10,704 bases of DNA from NCBI GenBank assembly GCA_020025415.1, contig JAHHSB010000033.1:1-10704 (forward strand), written 5' to 3'. Position 1 is the first letter of the stretch; every line of letters begins with the position of its first letter. This document shows, one piece after another, positions 5,808 to 10,704 of this stretch. Position numbers and translations under genes: made by a program. The notes below the pieces were generated by a model, which saw only the letters and a program-made list of their open reading frames with translations, made no database searches and was not told where the DNA came from. The stretch is from Oscillibacter sp. (GTDB lineage: Bacteria; Bacillota; Clostridia; Oscillospirales; Oscillospiraceae).

Positions 5808-6641
5808 TCACGCCTCCTTTCGCTTGCCCAGATAGGCCTCAATGACCGTGGGATTGGACTGGATATCCGCGGGGCTGCCCTTGGCGATGATCTGGCCGAA
5901 GCTGAGCACGCAGATGCCCTCGCAGATGTTCATCACCAGGTTCATATCATGCTCGATGAGCAAAATGGCGATGTGGAAGGTATCCCGGATCTTGCTGCTA
6001 TTCTCCATCAGCTCCGCCGTCTCGGAGGGGTTCACGTCTGCCGCCGGTTCGCCCAGCAGCAGCAGCGAGGGATTGGTGGCCAGGGCGCGGACAATCTCCA
6101 GCCGGCGCTGGGCACCGTAGGGCAGAGAGCCGGCCCGGACCTTGGCCAGATCCTGCATATCAAAGATGGACAGCAGCTCCAGCGCCCGGTCGTGGGCAAT
6201 CTTTTCCTCTTTCCAGTAGCCGGGCAGGCGGAAGATACCGCTCCACATGGGATAGTGCATCTGGTCGTTCATGCCGATCTTCACGTTATCCTCCACAGAC
6301 AGGGAGGAGAACAGGCGGATATTCTGGAAGGTACGGGCGATACCGGCCCGGTTGACCTGCATGGTGTTCATGCCGTGGGTGTCCTTGCCATCGAGCAGGA
6401 TGGTGCCGCTGGTAGGCTGATAGACCTTGGTCAGCAGGTTGAACACTGTGGTCTTGCCGGCACCGTTGGGGCCGATCAGGCCGGCGATCTCCGTCCGACC
6501 GATGGTCAGGTTGAAATCTTCCACGGCCTTCAGGCCGCCGAAAGTAATGCCCAGATTCACGCACTCCAGAATAGGGGATTTGTCGATATCCCGATCCGGG
6601 ATCATGGCGCTGGAGGGCACGGGAACCAGTTTAGACAGCAT
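5808..6641 (-). CDS. livG: LivG: ATPase subunit of branched-chain amino acid type ABC importer, Walker B Asp replaced by Gly
   Basis: This 277-residue protein includes an N-terminal extension of about 22 residues before the ABC core. Walker A GPNGAGKTT (57-65), the Q-loop region ARTFQNIRLF (102-111), the LivG-type signature LPYGAQRRLEI (173-183) and the switch histidine IEHDMNLVM (229-237, His231) are all present. Walker B reads LLLLGEPAADVNPSET (193-208). The family normally has LLLLDEPAAGMNP, so the Mg-coordinating Asp is Gly197 and the usual Gly is Asp202. Either change needs only one base. This could make the LivG nucleotide site degenerate, leaving LivF to do the work, or it could be a sequencing or assembly error. 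The gene overlaps the end of livM by 11 bases, and its ribosome binding site AAAAAGGAGG (6651-6660) lies inside livM. Confidence 0.93.
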   Translation of the reverse strand: MLSKLVPVPSSAMIPDRDIDKSPILECVNLGITFGGLKAVEDFNLTIGRTEIAGLIGPNGAGKTTVFNLLTKVYQPTSGTILLDGKDTHGMNTMQVNRAGIARTFQNIRLFSSLSVEDNVKIGMNDQMHYPMWSGIFRLPGYWKEEKIAHDRALELLSIFDMQDLAKVRAGSLPYGAQRRLEIVRALATNPSLLLLGEPAADVNPSETAELMENSSKIRDTFHIAILLIEHDMNLVMNICEGICVLSFGQIIAKGSPADIQSNPTVIEAYLGKRKEA

Positions 6642-7695
6642 CGTTGAAATCCTCCTTTTTCTTGCGTCCGATCAGCCGGACCCGGACCTGGTCCAGGAAC
6701 ATCCGGATGGTAGGATTGTTGGTGACGAGCATCACCAAGATCAGTACGATGGCGTACACCAGCATCCGGTAGTCGGCGAATTCGCGCAGCGCCTCGGGCA
6801 GAATGGTCAGGGCCGCAGCGGCAATGATGGAGCCCTGCATGTTGCCCAGGCCGCCCAGCACCACGAACACCAGTACCAAGATGGAGGTGTTGAAGTCAAA
6901 CTTGTTGGCGGTGATGGTGGAGTAGTTCATAGCAAACAGGGTGCCGGCAGCGCCCGCCAGAGCGGCGGAGGTGACGAAAGCCATCATCTTGTACTTGGTG
7001 ATGTTGATGCCCACGCTCTCGGCCGCGATGGAGTTGTCCCGGATGGCCATGATGGCCCGGCCCGCCCGGCTGTTGACCAGGTTGAATACCACCATCAGCG
7101 TCAGCAGCACCAGAATTATACCGGCAGTGAAGCTGGAGATGCGGGAGATGCTGCCGATACCCATGGGGCCGCCGATGATTTCCCGGGCATCCGTATCCAA
7201 GCCCTGGATATTGCCCAGCAGGCTCACGTGCAGGCCGTTGGAGTCCACCGCCAGATAGAGGTTGTTGAAAATGGTTTTGATGATCTCGCCGAAGGCCAGC
7301 GTCACGATGGCCAGATAGTCGCCGTTGAGCCGCAGCACGGGGATACCGATGATCACACCGGCCAGGGCGGCGAAGGCGGCGCCGATTACCATGCTCACAG
7401 CCAGGCGCAGGGGATCAGAGGGGATGGCGTTTTCCAACAGCATGGCGGCGGCGGTGCCCATGAAGGCGCCCACGCTCATGAAGCCGGCGTGGCCCAGGCT
7501 CAGCTCACCCAGAACACCGACCGTCAGGTTCAAGGAAATGGCCATGACCACATACACGCAGATGGGGACCAGCATACCGGTCAGGGAGTAGCTCAGGCTG
7601 CCTTGGACGGACAGAAACTGAAGCACTGCATAGGCCAGCAGGACTAGGGCATAGGTGAGAAAGTTCCGGCGGGAAACGTGATTAAGTTTCTTCAT
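6631..7695 (-). CDS. livM: LivM: permease subunit of branched-chain amino acid type ABC importer
   Basis: This 354-residue multi-pass inner-membrane protein starts with a basic N-terminus (MKKLNHVSRR) and a first hydrophobic helix. About eight to ten hydrophobic stretches follow. Family marks include GELSLGHAGFMSVGAF, LRLNGDYLAIVTLAFGE and the cytoplasmic coupling segment GRAIMAIRDNSIAAESVGIN, which contacts the ATPases. It forms the transport channel with LivH. The frame is also open from a GTG at 7704, but that codon is part of the GAGGTG ribosome binding site (7702-7707), which sits six bases before the ATG at 7695. I therefore use the ATG. It begins 10 bp after the livH stop codon and overlaps livG at its end. 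Confidence 0.93.
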   Translation of the reverse strand: MKKLNHVSRRNFLTYALVLLAYAVLQFLSVQGSLSYSLTGMLVPICVYVVMAISLNLTVGVLGELSLGHAGFMSVGAFMGTAAAMLLENAIPSDPLRLAVSMVIGAAFAALAGVIIGIPVLRLNGDYLAIVTLAFGEIIKTIFNNLYLAVDSNGLHVSLLGNIQGLDTDAREIIGGPMGIGSISRISSFTAGIILVLLTLMVVFNLVNSRAGRAIMAIRDNSIAAESVGINITKYKMMAFVTSAALAGAAGTLFAMNYSTITANKFDFNTSILVLVFVVLGGLGNMQGSIIAAAALTILPEALREFADYRMLVYAIVLILVMLVTNNPTIRMFLDQVRVRLIGRKKKEDFNDAV

Positions 7696-7705
7696 AATCG
7701 TCACC

Positions 7706-8611
7706 TCAAACTTTCTCCCGGATCTGCTTGCCCAGCAGACCGGCGGGCTTGCCCAGCAGCACGATGATCAGCACGGCGAACACCACCGCGTCAGCCAGCT
7801 GCTGAGAGATGTAGGCCTGGGTAAAAATCTGGATCACACCCAGCAGCAAGCCGCCCAGCAGCGCGCCGGGAATGGAGCCGATGCCGCCGAACACCGCAGC
7901 GGTAAAGGCCTTGATGCCAGGCATGGAGCCGGTGGTGGGCACCAGGGTGGGATAGGCCGAGCACAGCAGCACGCCGGCTACCGCGGCCAGGCCGGAGCCG
8001 ATGGCGAAGGTCAGGGAGATGGTGGCGTTGACGTTGATGCCCATCAGCTGGGCGGCACCCTTGTCTTCAGACACGGCTCGCATGGCCTTGCCCATCTTGG
8101 TCTTGCCGGTGAACCAGGTCAGCGCCACCATAATAATAATGCAGCTGACGATGGTGACAATGGTCACATAGGAGATGTTCAGCTGGCCGCCGGCCAGGGT
8201 GACGCCGCTCTGGAGCTCACCGTTTTCATCGGCGAACTTGAAGAAGGAGGGGAACATCTTAATATTGGACGACCACAGCAGCAGCGCGGCGTTCTGCAGA
8301 AAGTAGCTCACGCCGATGGCGGTGATCAGCACTGCCAGGGAAGGGGCCTGCCGCAGGGGCTTGTAGGCCAGCCGCTCGATCACGATGCCCAGCACGGTGC
8401 AGAGAATCACCGAGATGATCACACCCACCAGGGGAGGCAGCTCAAAGCTGGTGACTGCGTAGAAGCAGATGTACGAGCCCACCATGATCACGTCACCGTG
8501 GGCAAAGTTCAGCATCTTGGCGATGCCGTACACCATGGTATAGCCCAGGGCGATGATGGCGTACACACTGCCCAGACTGATACCGCTGATCAGGTAGTTT
8601 AAGAAGGTCAT
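7706..8611 (-). CDS. livH: LivH: permease subunit of branched-chain amino acid type ABC importer
   Basis: This 301-residue hydrophobic protein has the LivH length and start (FLNYLISGISLGSVYAIIAL). Recognisable family segments are GYTMVYGIAKMLNFAHGDV (23-41), ERLAYKPLR, the ATPase-coupling loop GKAMRAVSEDKGAAQLMGIN, and the C-terminal AAVFGGIGSIPGALLGGLLLG. About eight transmembrane helices are expected. It pairs with LivM. AAGAGGTG (8619-8626) precedes the ATG at 8611. It is the first gene after the 163-bp gap downstream of livK and is followed at once by livM, so livH, livM, livG and livF form one tight translational unit. Confidence 0.95.
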   Translation of the reverse strand: MTFLNYLISGISLGSVYAIIALGYTMVYGIAKMLNFAHGDVIMVGSYICFYAVTSFELPPLVGVIISVILCTVLGIVIERLAYKPLRQAPSLAVLITAIGVSYFLQNAALLLWSSNIKMFPSFFKFADENGELQSGVTLAGGQLNISYVTIVTIVSCIIIMVALTWFTGKTKMGKAMRAVSEDKGAAQLMGINVNATISLTFAIGSGLAAVAGVLLCSAYPTLVPTTGSMPGIKAFTAAVFGGIGSIPGALLGGLLLGVIQIFTQAYISQQLADAVVFAVLIIVLLGKPAGLLGKQIREKV

Positions 8612-8637
8612 GGCAACACACCTCTTGAATGGTTTTT

Positions 8638-8652
8638 CTCCTGGCGCAGGAG
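8638..8652 (-). repeat. Small hairpin just upstream of livH (third of three in the livK-livH gap)
   Basis: CTCCTG (8638-8643) and CAGGAG (8647-8652) form a 6-bp stem with a 3-base loop, 12 bp upstream of the livH ribosome binding site. On its own it would be unremarkable. It is listed because it follows two much stronger hairpins in the same gap. Confidence 0.4.
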
Positions 8653-8663
8653 GGGGCGGAACG

Positions 8664-8712
8664 GAGCATATCTGAAAAGCGCCCGTAAAACTGGCTCTTT
8701 TCAGATATGCTC
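8664..8712. repeat. Perfect 16-bp inverted repeat in the livK-livH gap
   Basis: GAGCATATCTGAAAAG (8664-8679) and CTTTTCAGATATGCTC (8697-8712) are exact reverse complements around a 17-base centre, in which three further G-C pairs can form (8681-8683 with 8693-8695). No T-run follows on the minus strand, so it is not a standard terminator. Its position between binding-protein and permease genes suggests an mRNA-stabilising hairpin or partial transcription barrier. A dispersed palindromic element is an alternative. Confidence 0.8.
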
Positions 8713-8726
8713 TGCTTTTCCGGGGA

Positions 8727-8753
8727 GGCGGAGGGGAAAGTTCCCCCTCCGCC
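8727..8753. repeat. GC-rich hairpin directly downstream of livK
   Basis: GGCGGAGGGG (8727-8736) and CCCCTCCGCC (8744-8753) pair over 10 bp with a 7-base loop. It begins 21 bp after the livK stop on the minus strand. It is not followed by a T-run. Together with the 16-bp inverted repeat it could protect the livK message from 3' decay and lower livH-F expression relative to livK. Confidence 0.7.
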
Positions 8754-8774
8754 GGACCGAAGAAAAATGAATGC

Positions 8775-9965
8775 TTAGTCCAGGCCGACGTACACGCCGT
8801 TCTGAATGACCATGCCCTTGGGGCTCTTGGAAACCGTGCCGGTCTCGTCCCAGGTCATGCCAGATTCATCGCTGGTCAGGCCGTGGAAGGTCATGGTGGT
8901 GAACTGCTTGATCATGGCGTCGCACAGTTCCTCGCTGGACATATCGGGGGTGCAGCCGGCAGCTTCCAGCGCCTGCTTGTAAGCGTAGATGCAGTCGTAA
9001 GCGTCAGCGGCGAACTGGTTGGGGGTCTCGCCGTAGAGCTCCTGGTACTTGGCAACGAAAGCCTTGGTCTTCTCGTCTTCATCGTCGGCGTTGAAGGGGG
9101 TCAGCAGCATGACGCCCTCAGCCAGGGAGGTGTCAAAGCCGTCCACGCTCAGGATGCCGTCCATGCCGTCCACGCCAAACCACTTGGGAGAATATCCCAT
9201 GGTGCTGGCCTGGGACAGGATCAGAGCGGCTACGTCATAGTACATGGGCAGGAACACCAGGTCGGCGCCGGAGCTCTGGGCCTCGCCCAGCTGGACGGAG
9301 AAGTCGGTCTTGTTGCCGTCGTTGAAGGTGGTGTCGGAGACCACGTTCAGGCCGCGCTTTTCAGCTTCAGCCATGAAGGTGTCATACAGGCCCTTGGAAT
9401 ACACGTCGTCGTTCTTCCAGATGACGGCAATCTTGGCGCCCAGTCCCTTTTCAGAGATGTACTCAGCGGACTTGGCACCCTGGCCGGAGTCGGTGAAGCA
9501 CAACTGGAACACGTTGTCCTTGCCCTCGGTGGTAGCCGGGGAGGAGGCGGAGGGAGTCAGAGCGAAGATCCGGTCCTCATAGTTCAGAACGGAAGTAGCC
9601 TCGGCGGGCTTGGAGGTAACGGAACCCAGGGACAGCTGCATGCCCCAGTCCATCAGCTTGCCATAGGCGTTGGTGGCCTTCTCGGGGTCGTGGGCGTCGT
9701 CCTGATAGTTCAGCTCGAACTGGATGCCGCCCATGGCGTTGACCTCGTCCACGGCAATCTGAGCGCCGCGCTGGGCAGCGTTGCCGTAGATGGCGGCGTC
9801 GCTGGTCAGGGGGCCGGTACCGCCGATCTTAAAGGCACTGGTGGTTTCGCCGCCGGAACCGGAGCCGGACTCGTCAGAGGGGGAGGAGTCGTTGCCGCAG
9901 CCGGCCAGGCAGCCCATGACCATCACGGCTGCCAGAGCGAGAGAGAGAAACTTCTTCTTTTTCAT
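8775..9965 (-). CDS. livK: LivK-type lipoprotein: extracellular substrate-binding protein of the branched-chain amino acid type ABC importer
   Basis: This 396-residue secreted lipoprotein has a signal peptide MKKKKFLSLALAAVMVMGCLAGC, with lipobox LAGC and lipidated Cys23. A Ser/Gly/Glu-rich flexible linker follows (about 24-42). The mature part is a type I periplasmic-binding-protein fold (Peripla_BP_6): IGGTGPLTSDAAIYGNAAQR near the start of lobe 1, a ligand-region segment ALTPSASSPATT in the place where LivK proteins contact the amino acid backbone, and the hinge-crossing FAADAYDCIYAYKQAL. It would capture a branched-chain or related amino acid, or a short amide, at the cell surface and pass it to LivH-LivM. 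The exact ligand cannot be read from sequence. The ATG at 9965 has AAAAGGAGA (9973-9981) seven bases upstream. An intrinsic terminator lies about 44 bp before the start, and I find no strong promoter between the two. Confidence 0.93.
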   Translation of the reverse strand: MKKKKFLSLALAAVMVMGCLAGCGNDSSPSDESGSGSGGETTSAFKIGGTGPLTSDAAIYGNAAQRGAQIAVDEVNAMGGIQFELNYQDDAHDPEKATNAYGKLMDWGMQLSLGSVTSKPAEATSVLNYEDRIFALTPSASSPATTEGKDNVFQLCFTDSGQGAKSAEYISEKGLGAKIAVIWKNDDVYSKGLYDTFMAEAEKRGLNVVSDTTFNDGNKTDFSVQLGEAQSSGADLVFLPMYYDVAALILSQASTMGYSPKWFGVDGMDGILSVDGFDTSLAEGVMLLTPFNADDEDEKTKAFVAKYQELYGETPNQFAADAYDCIYAYKQALEAAGCTPDMSSEELCDAMIKQFTTMTFHGLTSDESGMTWDETGTVSKSPKGMVIQNGVYVGLD

Positions 9966-10008
9966 GCTGGAATCTCCTTTTCACAGTAATATCATTCAAA
10001 AATCATAC

Positions 10009-10042
10009 AAAAAAGCGGGCCCGCATGGAACAGCAGGCCCGC
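10009..10042 (-). terminator. Intrinsic terminator between the small hydrophobic ORF and livK (possible attenuator)
   Basis: On the minus strand GCGGGCCTGC (10042 to 10033) pairs with GCGGGCCCGC (10024 to 10015) over 10 bp with one G-U wobble and an 8-base loop. TTTTTT follows (10014 to 10009). It starts 16 bp after the stop codon of the small ORF and ends 43 bp before livK. It may simply end the small gene, or it may be a conditional terminator in the liv leader. Confidence 0.85.
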
Positions 10043-10058
10043 CCTCGTGTATCCGCGT

Positions 10059-10355
10059 TCAAAAGCGCCTGTGCTTCCACTTTAATTTGTGCGTAATCCC
10101 CACCAGAATAATCATGCATACGGCCAGAATAATCATGCATACAGCCAGAACCTGTACGGCCAGCAGAATGCGGCCTGCCAAGCCCAGGGCCAGCAGGGAA
10201 ATCAGGCAAATAATAATGGACGCCATGGTCATGGCGTCCAAAATCAGGCAAATATGAAAAGCGCTGTTCTGCGCGCAGGAAGACTGAGCCTCTGCAGAAG
10301 TCGCAGACGCAGCAGAGCACATATTCATCATATTGGCACGATGGATAAAGAACAT
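10059..10355 (-). CDS. Small hydrophobic protein of 98 residues upstream of livK (membrane hairpin or leader peptide)
   Basis: I do not recognise this protein. The N-terminal third (1-33) is polar, with Met, Ser, Ala and three Cys. Residues about 42-60 and 63-87 are hydrophobic and form a predicted helical hairpin around Gly61-Arg62. The C-terminus KLKWKHRRF is basic and so probably cytoplasmic. Residues 71-84 are two copies of AVCMIIL, the result of a tandem 21-bp duplication in the DNA. Ile, Leu and Val dominate the second half. It has a good ribosome binding site AAAGGAGA (10364-10371), eight bases from the ATG, and a near-consensus promoter, which argues that it is expressed. The terminator then separates it from livK. 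It may be a genuine small membrane protein or a translated leader sensing branched-chain amino acid supply. No homology can be claimed. Confidence 0.5.
   Translation of the reverse strand: MFFIHRANMMNMCSAASATSAEAQSSCAQNSAFHICLILDAMTMASIIICLISLLALGLAGRILLAVQVLAVCMIILAVCMIILVGITHKLKWKHRRF
10103..10144. repeat. Tandem duplication of a 21-bp unit, in frame within the small hydrophobic ORF
   Basis: The unit at 10103-10123 is repeated at 10124-10144 with one base different (ACGG against ACAG at the end). A degenerate third copy begins at 10145 (CCAGAACCTGTACGG). Because the unit is 21 bp it adds seven residues, AVCMIIL, without breaking the minus-strand frame. Confidence 0.9.
10201..10254. repeat. 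11-bp palindrome flanked by 12-bp direct repeats
   Basis: TGGACGCCATG (10217-10227) and CATGGCGTCCA (10230-10240) are exact reverse complements around a 2-base centre. On either side lies the direct repeat ATCAGGCAAATA, at 10201-10212 and 10243-10254. The whole lies within the small hydrophobic ORF, where the direct repeats both encode Ile-Cys-Leu-Ile on the minus strand. It could be an RNA hairpin, a protein-binding site, or the trace of a short insertion with duplication. Confidence 0.75.
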
Positions 10356-10394
10356 TGGCTCTGTCTCCTTTCAGTCAAATCCTTGTTGAAATCT

Positions 10395-10423
10395 ATTGTA
10401 ATGATTGGCACCGGGAAAGTCAA
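10395..10423 (-). promoter_or_regulatory. Strong sigma-70 type promoter reading toward the small ORF and livK
   Basis: On the minus strand TTGACT (10423 to 10418, 5 of 6 consensus) and TACAAT (10400 to 10395, 5 of 6) are separated by exactly 17 bp. The RNA would start near 10388, 33 bases before the small ORF. It is the best promoter upstream of the liv genes, which makes it the likely source of liv transcription if the terminator at 10009-10042 is read through. Confidence 0.75.
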
Positions 10424-10442
10424 TGGTGTTTTCAACCGATAA

Positions 10443-10704
10443 TCCCCGAAAAACTAGAGGCTTTTCGCGCGAATTTGGCACTTGTGCACAAAAAAATGGG
10501 ATTTTCTCCGGAAGGAGCAGTTCCTCAGGCGGACAAAGTTCTCTGTAAAGCGGACAAATATGCCTCCGAAACCCTGCTGCACACCCTCGCGGGGATCCAG
10601 GAGGGAATACTGTCCCTGGCTGTTGACCGCTTGCGCCGAGGGCTAGCGGGCGATGGTCGGCTTCGCGGAGGAAGAGCCCAATATGGTAACCGAGAAACTC
10701 AATT
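10443..10704 (+). pseudogene. Possible coding fragment at the right edge, apparently frameshifted and cut by the window end
   Basis: A plus-strand frame without stops (open from just after a TAA at 10346-10348) reads protein-like from about 10452. It gives EKLEAFRANLALVHKKMGF and then, after the ATG at 10496, SPEGAVPQADKVLCK and ASETLLHTLAGIQEGILSL, with GC-biased third positions. Beyond about 10645 this frame turns Gly/Arg-rich, while the +1 frame reads AMVGFAEEEPNMVTEKLN (10650 to the edge). That pattern suggests one frameshift in a decayed gene. No ribosome binding site precedes the ATG at 10496. The minus strand is also open across 10371-10703, but its residues look less natural. I do not recognise the product, and an ordinary intergenic stretch with chance open frames remains possible. 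Confidence 0.3.

Noticed and set aside
6103..6122. LivG signature LPYGAQ instead of LSGGQ as a second defect
   Set aside because: LivG proteins commonly have LPYG or LAYG here, so this is normal for the family, unlike the Walker B change.
5640..7647. Plus-strand open frames opposite livG, livM and the start of livF
   Set aside because: They are antisense shadows of well-supported liv genes, with compositions rich in His, Gln, Gly and Asp typical of the complement of membrane-protein and ATPase codons.
8883..9989. Plus-strand 368-codon open frame opposite livK
   Set aside because: It is the complement of livK, repetitive in Gly, Val and Leu without recognisable domains, and it crosses the livK ribosome binding site.
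9986..9994. Extended -10-like TGATATTAC just upstream of livK
   Set aside because: The RNA would start inside the livK ribosome binding site, and there is no proper -35 box, so it cannot serve as a useful livK promoter.
10061..10074. 14-bp sequence AAAAGCGCCTGTGC shared with the nfnB terminator (3864-3877)
   Set aside because: Here it lacks a complementary arm nearby, so it does not form a terminator. It encodes the C-terminus of the small ORF, and a chance match to a common terminator arm is most likely.
10406..10419. TGGCACCGGGAAAG, reminiscent of the T-box leader motif
   Set aside because: It lies on the plus strand, opposite in direction to the liv genes, inside the spacer of the minus-strand promoter. 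It lacks the TGGNACCGCG core and specifier architecture.
10089..10442. Plus-strand Gln/Asn-rich open frame in the liv upstream region
   Set aside because: Its Gln/Asn-rich part is the exact complement of Leu and Ile codons of the hydrophobic minus-strand ORF. It has no ribosome binding site, while the minus-strand ORF has both a site and a promoter.

Overview
The window looks like chromosome of a GC-rich, low-oxygen Clostridia bacterium, probably a gut member of the Oscillospiraceae (Flavonifractor/Lawsonibacter-like). This placement is inferred from the strong AAAGGAGG-type ribosome binding sites, a lipoprotein-anchored (Gram-positive type) solute-binding protein, an electron-bifurcating NfnAB pair, a DUF5662 protein and high GC in third codon positions. 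No rRNA, tRNA, CRISPR array, insertion sequence or phage module is visible.

Left part (1-3900). A two-CBS-domain protein (minus strand) is divergent from a Crp/Fnr-type regulator (plus strand), and the shared gap holds a promoter for each. Downstream of the regulator, a separate promoter drives nfnA-nfnB, the two subunits of NADH-dependent reduced ferredoxin:NADP+ oxidoreductase, which end at a bidirectional terminator. This block appears to concern redox and energy sensing and NADPH supply.

Middle (3900-5070). A DUF5662 protein (minus) runs into the nfnAB terminator. Divergent from it is a 141-residue protein I cannot name, which ends at a perfect 13-bp terminator hairpin.

Right part (5090-10000). 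A complete branched-chain amino acid type ABC importer lies on the minus strand in the order livK-livH-livM-livG-livF. livH to livF are tightly packed with overlapping or nearly touching ends. livK is separated from livH by a 163-bp gap with three consecutive hairpins, a layout that usually lets the binding protein be made in excess. LivG has a striking change: the Walker B aspartate is glycine.

Upstream of livK (10000-10440) is a small, very hydrophobic ORF with a strong promoter and ribosome binding site, an in-frame tandem duplication, an 11-bp palindrome, and an intrinsic terminator between it and livK. I see no convincing separate livK promoter, so this may be a termination-controlled leader of the liv operon or simply an unknown membrane-protein gene. 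The right edge (10443-10704) holds a plus-strand reading frame that looks coding but shifts frame near 10650 and runs off the window.
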